Origin: Paroedura picta
Taxonomy: Eukaryota; Chordata; Lepidosauria; Squamata; Gekkonidae
Assembly: GCF_049243985.1 (NCBI RefSeq)
Contig: NC_135376.1
Coordinates: forward strand, 42,637,001-42,701,000
Reading direction: 5' to 3'
DNA length: 64,000 nucleotides
In this document: piece after piece, positions 14,401 through 24,100 of the stretch
Position numbering within the stretch: the stretch's first letter is position 1
Layout: the number at the start of each line of letters is the position of its first letter
The notes under the pieces: model-generated
The model's input: only the letters and a program-made list of their open reading frames with translations
What the model was told of the DNA's origin: nothing
Database searches by the model: none
Translations under genes and position numbers: made by a program

Positions 14401-16944
14401 GACTCATTTAAAATGTTTCCTACATGTGACATTTTCGATGTCAGACAAAAACTCTTCTTAAGCATAAGAACATAAAATGACCCTTGCTGGATCAGACCAG
14501 TGTTCCATCTAATCCAGCATTGTGTTTTGCACAGTGGTCAACTAGTTCCTCTGGAGGGCAAACAACAGGGCATAGAGCAGTGGTTCTCAACCTGGTGGTC
14601 AAGATCCCTTTGGTGGTCAAATGACCCTTTCACAGGGGGCATGGCAGGGCAAGCAGCTAGGTGAGGGGGGATGCCATCCACACAACAGCCTTGCAGAGTA
14701 GACCGAGATAGAACCTTCATCTGTCTGGACCAGCGGAAAATAGCGAGATCGGCATGGTAGGACAAGAGGCAGAACTGACCTGAGAAACCCTGGGAAAAAA
14801 ACAATTTATATACAATCATGAACAATGGATCTTCATGCCATTGGTCAGTTTCGGTTTAATTTCTGTGAAAGAACACTTGCATAATTTTATGGTTGGGGGT
14901 CACCACAACATGAGGAACTGTATTAAAGGGTCACGGCATTAGGAAGGGCATTAAAGGGTCATGGCATCACTGGCATAGAGGCAAAGACCTTCCACTGGCA
15001 TTGCCTCCTGGCACTGCGATTCAACGGCTGAGTGTATCTGAACATGGAGGCTCACCTCAGTCACCATGGCTAGTAGCCACTGAAAGACATATCTTCCACA
15101 AATATCTAATCCTCTTTTAAAGCTGTCTATTTCTGTGGCCATCATTACATCCTCTGTTAGTGAATTCCACATTTTAATAACTCTGTGTAGTGTGTTTCCT
15201 TTTGTCTGTCCTGAATCTACTGCCTATCAACTTCACAAGATGCCCCCCTTGAGTTCTAAGATTTGAGGAGAAGGAGAAAAGATTTCTCTTTGCCAACTCT
15301 ATGTATCATTTTATAAAACTCCTATCATGTCCCACCCCACTACACTCAAAAGTCCCAGACTCTTCAGCCTTTCCTCATTAGGGAAGGTGCTTCAACCCCT
15401 TATCTTAGTTGCCATTTTCTGTACTTTTTCCAGCTCTGCAATGTCTTACTCTCCAAAGTATTATGATTCTTTTAAGATTTCACTTCACCTGCCTTTTAAA
15501 CTTTGAATGTATGTCAGTTTTTTCCCCAAGCACTCCAAGTTGTCTTAAACGATGAACATGCTACCAAAGAAATACATCTACTGGGGTCAACTGATACTAC
15601 AGCATTCTGTCTATTTGTCTTGGAACTGTATATCATCATCTTTACCTATGCATTTGTAATCTTGCTTTTCACCTGATGGTTCCTAAGAGGTGGTTAACAG
15701 GAAACCTCTAAGTTTATAAGCAAAGTATAATTTCAAAACAGCTGAAAACATGATGAGATCATTATTATAATCTAGTTCTGCTACATGTAATTTTAAAAAT
15801 ATATACACTTTTGAGTACTTTAAGATGCAAAGAGCTACAAGAATGAATAAATATCTTGCAAACAAAAGTTAACCCACCACCATGAAAGGACCTTTAAGAA
15901 CACATTCTAGGAAGAAGAGCTTTGTGGTAGCCTCCCACCGTGGTTAAATAATCTTCTTTTGCTCCACTCCTCACACACTCTCAGAGCATGCATGCACACA
16001 AGACAAATATTTTATATTAGTTCACCAGGCAATATTATTTGATTCTTAAAAAAAACATCTAACAGGTAGGCAGAATAACAGTAAATTGCATACTGAAAAA
16101 GTTTTGCTTCATCATTATGAACTTTTTATTTTAACAAGGTTTAGTTCTATTTGCCCTCCTTTGGAACATATATTTCCATTTCCTAACAAAAAGATCATTA
16201 TCTCACATTGAAAAAGACAAAACTAGGAAAAATTAAATGCTACAGGAAAATACCCAACATGAAATGGATTGACTAAAATAATGGAAGCACAGTCTTCTGT
16301 TTGCAAGACCCAAGCTGTTCATGATAGGCCGTTTTTTAAGTTATTAATTCATAGGGTACTCATAAATCAGAAATGACTTAGCAGGACACAATACAACCGA
16401 TGATACACAACCTTGAAACTATTTTAAATTCTATTTCTGTGCAAATTCGCGATGCCATTTTCCACACAGTAAATTTTTAGAAATTTAGGACCTCTAACTC
16501 TTAGATGGGCATGGCCATTTTGCATGAACGGATGAGGAGAATGGAACAGGGCAACACCCCACTCCCGGTCATAAGACTTCTGCTCTTACTTCTCTGGGGA
16601 GCACCGACAGTTTTTGGTCAAAGACAGAGGCCACTCCTTCACTCACGCTGCCTATATCGGGAGGGGGGGGTGGATAGAGAGAGAAGTACAAAATCTAATC
16701 CCGACCACGGGCCTGTTTACGTAAAAACATGACGTCCAGGGAACGCTAGAATCAAGAGCCAATCTTCCTTATTTTCGAAGTTCATGTTAACGCCTCTAGC
16801 CCACAGCGCCCGCCATCCCAACCGCCTTCCCCCAAGCTCCCCGGCCTCCCCAGAAGAGGCTGCGTTATCGTACCTACGTGCCCGAGTTCCACTACTCCAT
16901 AACTCTTGTCTAACCCAAAAGCGGGCACAGCAAGTCCACGCCAT
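5475..16944 (-). CDS. PARL: PARL, presenilin-associated rhomboid-like protease (complete, 10 coding exons)
   Basis: Mitochondrial inner-membrane rhomboid serine protease; known substrates include PINK1 and PGAM5. Coding exons, 5' to 3': 16944-16823, 14369-14177, 13907-13767, 11734-11686, 10312-10223, 9515-9366, 8762-8692, 7468-7367, 5906-5809, 5571-5475. All phases join to 1113 nt, 370 aa (human 379). The start MAW matches the human start. Exon 2 carries [23 protein letters not shown], here split for reading as the conserved presequence/first-helix region. Later exons give [12 protein letters not shown] (oxyanion His and Asn), then SLGA joined to SGAIMT, placing catalytic Ser273 on the first codon of exon 8, and [10 protein letters not shown] with catalytic His331. 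The C-terminus RTGSSKK is about 5 residues shorter than human. Introns hold CR1, hAT, SINE and L2 copies, none disturbing a splice site. The exon 1 donor is the least certain boundary. Confidence 0.95.
6055..6475 (+). repeat. CR1-type LINE 3' fragment
   Basis: Matches by eye the widespread sauropsid CR1 3' region: AAGAACATAAGA, the TGCTG(G/T)ATCAG block, ACTGGTATTCAGAGG, TTTTAAAGCTGTCTATG, the CCATCACCACC block and TTCCTTTTGTTTGTCCT. Inside PARL intron 9. Confidence 0.8.
6590..6725 (+). repeat. Unnamed interspersed repeat family X, copy 1
   Basis: Contains GTCCAGTGGCACCTTTAAGA followed by CCAACAAAGATTTATTCAAGG and GTAAGCTTTCAAGTGC. Related copies occur at 36878-36965, 43178-43262 (inverted) and 52598-52705. 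I cannot name the family. Confidence 0.7.
7795..7990 (+). repeat. 5S-rRNA-derived SINE (5S-Sauria-like)
   Basis: The 5' half reads GACCTGGATAGCCCAGG, then CCGATCTCAGAAGC and a GACCACCAA block, which is recognisable 5S rRNA-derived sequence. The 3' half (GAGGCAGGTAATGGC, then ACTTGATGGCAC) is the RTE/BovB-like tail of squamate 5S SINEs. CAGAAAT flanks it at 7788-7794 and 7991-7997, a plausible short target duplication. It is a diverged SINE, not a 5S gene. Confidence 0.8.
8235..8372 (-). mobile_element. hAT-type transposon fragment
   Basis: Read on the minus strand it begins near AGCAATTCCCCAACCTGTGG, with CCACATGTGGTCCGTCGAC and AATTGGAGGTGGGCCGCG following. This is the style of a Charlie-like hAT end. 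A G13 tract interrupts it and the other end was not found. Confidence 0.5.
9668..10110 (-). repeat. L2/CR1-clade LINE 3' end
   Basis: On the minus strand it carries the block for CTGGAATGAGCTCCCTGAAA-like coding sequence, the CTGGCAG/GAGCTC segment, and then a 3' tail with CCGCCACGAG and an AT-rich end. It matches the copies at 28285-28608 and 47795-48385. It ends near PARL exon 5. Confidence 0.75.
10922..11170 (-). repeat. tRNA-derived SINE, copy 2 (near complete)
   Basis: Reverse-oriented copy of the family at 63398-63672: the tRNA-like head (CTTGGTGTAGTGGTAAGGAG) is at the 11170 end and the tail (GCAGCATATAAGAACC) at the 10930 end. It lies in PARL intron 4. Confidence 0.85.
12308..12498. 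mobile_element. Tc1/mariner-like MITE with TA target site
   Basis: Terminal inverted repeats of about 25 bp: left CCGTATTTGCCGGTGTATAA, right end complementary to CAGTATTTGCTGGCGTATAA. Each end abuts a TA dinucleotide (12306-12307 and 12499-12500), the target duplication of Tc1/mariner elements. The core is AT-rich with no open frame. It is in PARL intron 3. Confidence 0.75.
14465..15420 (+). repeat. CR1-type LINE copy, split by a hAT insertion
   Basis: CR1 3' sequence runs from AAGAACATAAAATGACC up to 14569, then resumes at 14981 with GCAAAGACCTTCCACTGGC and continues through CACCATGGCTAGTAGCCACT, TTTTAAAGCTGTCTATTTC and the CTTTTGTCTGTCCTGAATC block. The gap at 14578-14972 is a younger hAT element. 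Located in PARL intron 1. Confidence 0.85.
14578..14972. mobile_element. SPIN-like hAT non-autonomous transposon
   Basis: Begins CAGTGGTTCTCAACC and ends CACTG, flanked by the perfect 8-bp duplication GCATAGAG (14570-14577 and 14973-14980). The left interior, CCCTTTGGTGGTCAAATGAC, and the right interior, ATGGTTGGGGGTCACCACAA followed by CATGAGGAACTGTATTAAAG, agree with the SPIN family as I recall its ends. About 395 bp with no transposase. The right terminal repeat is degraded. Confidence 0.85.
16340..16405 (+). repeat. Short tail fragment of an old RTE-type LINE or SINE
   Basis: ATTCATAGGGTACTCATAAA, then ATGACTTAGCAGGACACAA, resembles the common 3' tail (GGTCACTATAAGT...GACTTGATGGCACA) of RTE-mobilised repeats. 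Too short to classify. Confidence 0.4.
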
Positions 16945-17260
16945 TTTCTTCAGCTCCCCCAATGAGTCCTTCCGGGTCGCCAAACCTCCCCGGCCGCCAT
17001 CTTGGAAGCGGCAGCACTGGCGCAGCTTAAACACGTCACAGGGGAACAAAGGCCGCAAAAGTCTGGCCCGCCGCCCCTGCAAAGGCGCCGCGGTGGTGGG
17101 TGTGCGCGAGGCTCGCCCGGGTGCCAGGCTCTCGCTCTCTCGCGCGTCCTTCCGAGGCCTTTGCGATTCGGCGGTGCCATACGCCCATCTCAGCAACATC
17201 CCTGCCTTGCGCTCTCAGAGCTGAGTGGCGTGTCGTGGATGCCTCTTCGAAGCAGGCTGG
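16945..17260 (-). promoter_or_regulatory. PARL: PARL promoter / 5' leader, CpG-rich
   Basis: GC- and CpG-rich block upstream of the PARL ATG. On the minus strand it holds CCAAGATGGCGGCC (ending near 16991-17005), a textbook YY1 element of the kind that sits just downstream of transcription starts, and ACCCGGAAGG (an ETS-type core) about 30 bp closer to the ATG. The frame in phase with PARL is open for about 85 codons upstream, but homology supports MAW as the start. Confidence 0.6.
16950..17000 (-). CDS. Possible upstream ORF in the PARL leader (16 codons)
   Basis: The ATG inside the YY1 motif opens a 16-codon frame, MAAGEVWRPGRTHWGS, whose TGA lies only 5 nt before the PARL ATG. If transcription starts upstream of the YY1 site this uORF would be read first and reinitiation distance would be minimal; if it starts inside the motif, the uORF is absent from mRNA. 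Function is inference only. Confidence 0.35.
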   Translation of the reverse strand: MAAGEVWRPGRTHWGS

Positions 17261-17629
17261 GGCCTTTGCTCGCGTACTTAAAGCACAGCTGCCGGTTGCA
17301 ATGGGGTGGGCTGGGCTACTGTATTAGGCTTTGGCTGGAGAAGGTCGCGTTCAGTCACGGAGGGAGACGGGAGTCTGGCAGTAGAGCCGTGGCCTCGATG
17401 GTTTCCTTTTTGCAGTGAAGCAGAGCTGCAGCTCAGTGATGGGTGGCTTGAGGAGGTAGCCATGTAGTTCACGGCGGGGGAAGGGGGGAGAAAAACCAGA
17501 TCTGTATGGATCGTCAGGGTTTTTTTTTCATCAACCCCCCCCCCGCGTGCCATTATCAAAGCACGTGTCAAAAGCCAAGGATACACAGACTTCCTTTAAT
17601 AGCATGTATCCAAATTGGATCATCCAATA
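17260..17629. other. Upstream flank of PARL
   Basis: Moderately GC-rich, with T/C homopolymer runs near 17521-17545. No exon of a divergent gene was recognised. Confidence 0.5.
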
Positions 17630-18380
17630 CTTTGCAGTGCAGCAGTAGCACAAAAACATGGATTAGAGGCATGGATCCTCATGAATTTATATGATTTCTG
17701 CATTAAAGAAAATTTTATAACAACCTGTGTATTGTATATCACAGACTATAGTCAGTACCACAAAACTAATCCACTTTTTTATGGTGCCACAGTAGCACAA
17801 AAACCGTTCTAAAGCATGGATCCTCACAATTTTTGCTTTTGAGTCATCCAAGACAACATCGAATTATTTTTTTCATCTCCATAGCCACATATTACATGAG
17901 AAAAATGATTTACGGTTCCACTGAGGCATAAGATTGTGGTTCTGAAACATGGATCATAAGGATTTTTATGTTTGGTGACACCAAAATCATTATTTATTTA
18001 TTTATTTATTTATCATACTTTTATACCGCCCTCCCCGGAGGCTCAGGGCGGTTTACATTATAACAGAGAAATTATACAATTACATATCCATAGACATAAG
18101 CTGCAACACAGAAAAAAGCACTCATCCTCCACTATGTGGCAGTCCTGGAGCACAAGAATACATTAATGAAGCATGGGGCCTTTTTTTTAAATATTGAGTC
18201 ATCCCAAAATCACCATCAAATTGTGTTATGTTCATAGCCAGTTTGCACAACAAAAAACTCACCTGCTTTGTGGCTCCAACGTGGAATAAAAACATGGTTC
18301 CAAAGCACAGATCCTCAGTTTCCCGTGATTTTTACACTGGGTCACCCCAAACATGCTAGCCAGTCACAAAAATGTTTTTT
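17630..18380. repeat. Diverged tandem array, about five ~130-150 bp units
   Basis: Successive units start near 17630, 17780, 17912, 18131 and 18265. Each carries a version of CAGTAGCACAAAAACATGG, then AAAGCATGGATCCTCA, then a GATTTTTATG...GAGTCATCCAAA block. Units differ widely, so the array is old. The third unit is interrupted by an L2-type insertion at 17988-18125. Confidence 0.65.
17988..18125 (-). repeat. L2/CR1-clade LINE 3' end
   Basis: (TTTA)n followed by CATACTTTTATACCGCCC, then CGGAGGCTCAGGGCGG, the reversed hairpin-like 3' end of L2-type elements. It is inserted into the tandem array. Confidence 0.75.
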
Positions 18381-18475
18381 GGAGGGTGGACTGTGTTGTA
18401 TTAGACCCCACTGAGGCCCCTTCCCAGGCTATACCCCCAAATCTCTAGGAATTTCCCAGTCCAGAGCTGACAATT
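18376..18475 (+). repeat. Unnamed interspersed repeat family Y, partial copy 1
   Basis: GGAGGGTGGACTGTG, then CCCCACTGAGGCCCCTTCC and CCCCCAAATCTCTAGGAATT, then a CCCAGTCCAGAGCTGACAA ending. Fuller copies are at 19452-19662, 40857-41092 (inverted) and 60772-60935. I cannot name the family. Confidence 0.6.
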
Positions 18476-19160
18476 GTACAGTGAGATCATACTGGGGAAT
18501 TATGAGATGGGAGGGATCGGTGTTTCAGGGTTTTCACAGTGTAGTTTCAGTATTACTTGTACTGTGAGCTGATCACTAATAAAAAGCTGAAAGGATTCTA
18601 GTGTCCTGTGTTCCTTGATCCACGGATCCAACAAAGTGACCTCTCTGTACTTTTGTCTCTACCAAAGTGCAACACTGTCCACTCTATGCTCTTCAGAGAC
18701 CTTGGAGAGCAAATATGACGCATGCAACATACTATCTAAACTTTGGTGTATACTAGCTCAGTTTTCTGCATTGCTCTGGGAGTTGTGATTGCATGCAGGG
18801 CAGTGGTTTAGCAGCCAATGAGGAGGGGAGTCATTGGCTGTGGTCATAGTTGGCATTCTGTGCAACACCAAAGCTTATGGTTCAGACCACAATTGTGAGA
18901 GTGTGGTTTGCCTTTTCTGTTGTGTCGATGCCTGTGGACTGTGCTTCAGCTTTTGCTGGTATAACACTCTGCCTGTTCCTAAGCTAACACTGCTTAGGGA
19001 ACCAGCTAACTCCTGCCACAGCACCAAAATTGCCCCTTCCACCATAAACACAGCCTTTTGCACTGTTGTCATACCAGTGCTTAGCTATGGTGCAGCACTG
19101 ACGTGGCAGTACACTGGAATATCTCCAAGGCACATCCCCTGCTGTAGCAGCTTGCCATCT

Positions 19161-19422
19161 TTCTTGGTGTAGTGGTTAAAAGCAGTGGCTTCTAATTTGG
19201 CGAGCCGGGTTTGATTCCCTGATCCTCCATATGCAGCCAGCTGGGTGACCTTGGACTCCTCACAGAACTGATAGAGCTGTTCTGACTAAGTAGTAATATC
19301 AGATCTCTCTCAAACCTACCTACCTCACAGGGTGGTTGTTGCGGAGAGAGGAAAGGGAAGGTGATTGTAAGCCGCTTTGAGACTCCTGGTAAAAGTGGCA
19401 TATAAAAACCAATTCTTTTTCT
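19161..19422 (+). repeat. tRNA-derived SINE, copy 3
   Basis: Head CTTGGTGTAGTGGTTAAAAG (A-box-like) and GGTTTGATTCC (B-box-like), body with TGGGTGACCTTGGACTC, and tail GTAAGCCGCTTTGAGACTCC ending at CATATAAAAACC. Confidence 0.9.
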
Positions 19423-19451
19423 TTCTGAGCACTTTGCAATCCCTCTTCATA

Positions 19452-19662
19452 AGGTGGCCAATTTCCAGGTAAGGACTGAAGATCTCACTCTTACAATTGA
19501 TCTCCAGGTGATAACTATCAGTTCATCAGGATACAATGCCAGCTTTGGAAGGTGGACTCTGTGGCATTATTCCCCATTTAAGTCCCTCCCTCCCCAAACC
19601 CTACCGTCTTCAGATTCAACCCTCAAAATCTCCAGGTCTTCCCCAACCCAGAGTTGGTAACT
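19452..19662 (+). repeat. Unnamed interspersed repeat family Y, copy 2
   Basis: GGTGGCCAATTTCCAGG, GATCTCCAGGTGATAACTA, GGAAGGTGGACTCTGTGGCA, then TCCCCAAACCCTACC and CCCAACCCAGAGTTGG. Same order of blocks as the copy at 60772-60935. Confidence 0.65.
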
Positions 19663-19700
19663 TTGTTCCATCAGGAGTACATGGACACTGTGTTATGTTA

Positions 19701-19991
19701 GAGGTAAAGGTAAAGGGTATCCCCTGTGCAAGCACCGAGTCATGTCCGACCCTTGGGGTGACGCCCTCCAGTGTTTTCTTGGCAGACTCAATACGGGGTG
19801 GTTTGCCATTCCCTTCCCCAGTCATTACCGTTTGCCCCCCAGCAAGCTGGGTACTCATTTTACCAACCTCGGAAGGAAGGAGGGCAGAGTGAACCTTGAA
19901 CCAGCTGCTAGGATTGAACTCCCGGCCTCATGGGCAGAGCTTTCAGACTGCATTTCTGCTGCCTTACCATCCTGCACCACAAGAGGCTCTT
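19701..19991 (-). repeat. Sauria-type SINE (tRNA head, BovB-like tail), full length
   Basis: On the minus strand it runs AAAGAGCCTCTTGTGGTGCA (tRNA-like head), through GCATGGGTCAAGGTTCACTC-like sequence and TACCCAGCTTGCTGGGGGG, to GGTCGGACATGACTCGGTGC and GGGGATACCC. The perfect duplication TGTGTTATGTTA flanks it at 19689-19700 and 19992-20003. Looks young. Confidence 0.9.
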
Positions 19992-20371
19992 TGTGTTATG
20001 TTAAGTGATTTAAGTAGTATACTGGAACCTTGAAAGTGAGACTTTTGTAGTGAGCCATCTGAAGTTCCTACTGACTACAATTCTGATAGTATCAAATTTG
20101 CAGATTAATTCTAACTCAGCAGCTTCTTGCTGAAGTCTTCCTTTGAAATTTTCCAGCTAAAGTACAGCAACCTTTAAAGTCTGGGTGGCTCTACTGTACC
20201 TTGCTTATTAGGATAGTTTTCTAACAATTTTTTTAACTTCTAAATTTTCTAGTTTACCCCAGCATTAATTCTTGAGAATACAACATACATTCTTGTAAAG
20301 AAAGCAGTGTTTTTGAATGTTTTTGATTCTGTATTAGCAAGATACATTTTGATCAGCCCTACTCTGTTTTG

Positions 20372-20550
20372 TAAAGAGCCTCTTGTGGCGCAGAGTGGTA
20401 AGGCATGAGTACCCAGCTTGCTGGGGGGTAAACGGTAATGACTGGGGAAGGCACTGGCAAACCACCCTGTATTGAGTCTGCCATGAAAACGCTAGAGGGC
20501 GTCACCCCAAGGGTCAGACATGACCCAGTGCTTGCACAGGGGATACCTTT
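20372..20550 (+). repeat. Sauria-type SINE, internally deleted copy
   Basis: Starts TAAAGAGCCTCTTGTGGCGC and ends TGCACAGGGGATACCTTT, flanked by the 11-bp duplication ACTCTGTTTTG (20361-20371 and 20551-20561). Compared with the copy at 19701-19991 it lacks about 110 bp between GGTAAGGCA and TGAGTACCC, including the B-box region. Confidence 0.9.
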
Positions 20551-20561
20551 ACTCTGTTTTG

Positions 20562-21105
20562 AAATTCCTGACCAGCGAAGTCAATGATCTGTCGGTGAAG
20601 CCTTGATTTTTAGCATAATGGGGGAAAGGTCCTTAAGCATTCCAAAACAGTGTTTCTATTTGGCAAAACTGACCTTCACAAACTATTGATGCAACTCCGT
20701 GTTAGAACGCTGACAAGGGAACAAAAGGTCTGCAACAGTAAGTACAACATTCTGTTTGCAGAAAATCTGAATCTATATAACATATTTCAGCAAATGTAGT
20801 GAATTATTTAAATCTTAAAATTGGATTACACAGTTCAAATTGTATTATAAATGTGTAATTAATTATATGTAGATTCATGAAAAACCTAATTAATAGTGCA
20901 TGCCTGAATAATAAGCTTTGATATTAAATATCACAAGAGAATAATAATTATACTTTCTTAGTTGAATGTTTCTTTTCTTGCACTGCTACCAATAAAGTAA
21001 CTAACATATGTATTGTTTGTTCTCTATTGTCAGAAAATCAACTTTTATAATAGGCCTCTAATCTCATCATCTGTAAGGCAATACCTCTAAACTTCTCATT
21101 GAAGA
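20562..21105. other. Upstream region of the claudin gene
   Basis: AT-rich, with no CpG island and no clear TATA element that I would commit to. No further exon recognised. Confidence 0.45.
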
Positions 21106-24100
21106 ATGGTAGCATCATCTTTTCAGATCTCTGCATTACTTCTGGCAGCTCTGGGTTTCGTCATCTTACTTATTGCCACTGCATCCAATAGCTGGAAGAC
21201 TTCCAGCTCAATGAACACAATTAATACTGCAAGTTGGATTTATGAAGGTCTCTGGATGAACTGTGGAGCTACTGGTTTGGGTTCACTTCAGTGTAAGGTC
21301 TTCCAATTTTTCTTAAGTTCAGAAAGTAAGTGTTTTTTTCTTTCATAAAATGCTCGACTATGAATTTCTGTGAATGTGCACCCTAGATTCTCTAACATTT
21401 AGTATATATATATATATATATATATCAGTCAGACAGTCAGTCCTAGAGGAGATCAGCCCTGCCTGCTCCTTAGAAGGCCAGATCCTGAAGATGAAACTGA
21501 AATACTTTGGCCACCTAAAGAGAAGGAAGGACTCCCTGGAGAAGAGCCTAATGCTGGGAGCGATCGAGGGCAAAAGAAGAAGGGGACGACAGAGAATGAG
21601 GTGGCTGGATGGAGTCACTGAAGCAGTCGGTGCAAACTTAAATGGACTCCAGGGAATGGTAGAGGACAGGAAGGCCTGGAGGATCATTGTCCATGGGGTC
21701 GCGATGGGTCGGACACGACTTTGCACCTAACAATATATATATTATTTATATATTTATGCAAAACAATGTTGAATGTAGAAGTATAGGACATATGAATACT
21801 ACATTCTGTGATTAAATTTGGTGTTAAAAAACTCAAATGTTGTGCCTTACTGATGAGAGCATCAATGGCACACAGCTTCTTGATTGTTGGGTATCTCTGT
21901 AGACTCTGAGGCACACAATGTGTGGCCTGAATCTTGGCAGGGGGAAGATTTGTTACTTAATTCCCCTCTGTCAAATGGCCATTGGATACCAGCTAGTGGC
22001 ATAGTGGCACCAAACTGCTATCAGTGTCAGGGTTTTAAGGTGAGGTTAGCTTGATTCTGCTGTACTCTGACCATTTCCACATTGGAGGCTTCATACAGGG
22101 CTGCAGGCTTGAATTTGAGCAGGTTGCCCTGTCATTTCCTGCTCCCGCACAGGGGAGCATTGGCCTGGTGCACCTCATCTGCCACAGATTTGTGCTCCTG
22201 CACAGGAGCCAGGGCAGTGAGCTTCCTAATGCAGGTGATACCTTAGCACATTTATCTTACTTTTGCTGTCCAAGAGGCCAGGTGTTTATGTGTGGGGGAG
22301 GGAGTTGAAAATAGAAAACACAAATCTTGGAGCAAATATAATAAATTATGATCTGTTACATAATTCAGTCTGAATTTGGTAAACCTTTAGCATTTCCAGA
22401 AATTAGGTTTCTGTTTTTCCAAGTGTGGTTGAAAGTGTTTAGCATTTAGACAAAAGAGCTATTAGCAATATCATTGCTGATAGCATTTTTTCATGGAATT
22501 TAGATACTGTATGATCTATCCTCTTAACTCATACAATAAATCAAACAGAAATTGCAGCATACACTAATAATCATTATTTCTATCTCTAAATGCTTTCTTA
22601 TTATACCGTAATCTTTGAGACTTTGTCTCCTCCGATCCTTGTGCTTTATTAAAAATACATATAAATGAAATGTTGTCAGGTATTTATTTTCCCTTGAAAA
22701 TTAAAACATTGAAAATATATCAGCTTAGCAGGAAATCAATGATCAGTAAATCATTAATATTCACCAAGTAAATATTCCGTAAAACCATATAAGGACATGA
22801 TTCAGTATAGGCACTTGATGGAGAGCCATCAGCACAAGATAGGTGCTAGACAAACATTCCACGGAAAGAAGATGCTGTGTCTATAAGCAGATCCAGTCTC
22901 TTATGGTGAGTAGGGTTGGGTGCTTTGGCGCCCAAAGAGGCCGGTCTCTCCCTGCGCAACCAGCTCCACACCTGTGTGTGTGCGCCTGCCGGTGCGCTGA
23001 TGCCCACGCCTCCCTTCCCCCCTCCCCCCAGCGGCATGATGCTGGCTGTGCCAGGAGAGACTGGCCGCTTCGGGAACCGAAGCACCTAACCCTAGTGGAC
23101 AGTGACCTGGGCCTATTATGCACAGGTGTTTTCTCTCACTTTGACCATGCTGTCCATTGGGTTTTCTTTGTCATTTTACATTGATTTCCATCCCTTCAGC
23201 ACTCTCTGGTTGCTGATTTCCCAGGATTTCTTTCCTCATTTGCCTCACTTCCTATTTCAGCACTTTCTTTTCATTGTCATCACTCCAGTATTAGAGGTAT
23301 TAAAGGGGGGGGGGTGTTTGGAAACCTACAGCCTGTAAAAATGATATTTACAAGCCTTAGTGCTGGAGATGTGGTAGTGATTTGTCAAAGTATCTTATAA
23401 ATAATAGGTTGGATTTAAGCAAAATTTTCCAATGGCAGAATGGAACCTCCGTTGCATTGCAGACCACTGATCGGCACAAAATAGTCCTCCTGGGCACCCT
23501 CATCAATGACATGAAGGGGGAATAAATGTAAATTGTCACAACCATCCAACTCAATATTTATTCATTTATGGATTCTTAAACACTCCCCCCCCTACCGCAG
23601 TTGTTAAAGCACTGTGATACAAATCTTATCGTTTACCTGACTGAGCAAAGAGCAAAGGCAGTTTGGGTGTGGCTAAAGATGTCGTCCTGAGAGGGTGGCA
23701 GGGCATCTGCTCTGCTATCTCTGAAGCCTGACAGGGGTCAATTGTGCAAGCAATTGGCAGAAAAGAGGAGGGGTACGCAAACCCCACCTCACCTTTCTAC
23801 CCAGGAAGTTCTTGGGGCCGTCTCCAATCCTTTAGGGAGTATATCTCCCTGGATTATAGGCTGTCAGCGTTCCAGGTCCAGAGGACGACTGCCATTTTCT
23901 ACCTCGGACTTTCCTTTCTTTCTTTAATCTTAAAGTATCTGCTTCAACCCTACATGATGATTTACCACAAATGAACGCTTTGAACTGAGGGGAGGACATC
24001 GGCTGAGTTCCAAAACATCATTTACTGCAAGTATCTCTCGTTTTTTTTTTTCTTCGTCTTTCTTCCTGCATCAAAGCCTTTTGTTTCCCCCCTCCTCTTA

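Noticed and set aside
16945-17199. N-terminal extension of PARL by about 85 codons
   Set aside because: The frame is open, but the region is CpG-rich promoter and the conserved family start MAW is at 16944.
21374-21730. 118-codon frame in claudin intron 1
   Set aside because: It is the C-terminal end of a truncated BovB element, not a host gene.
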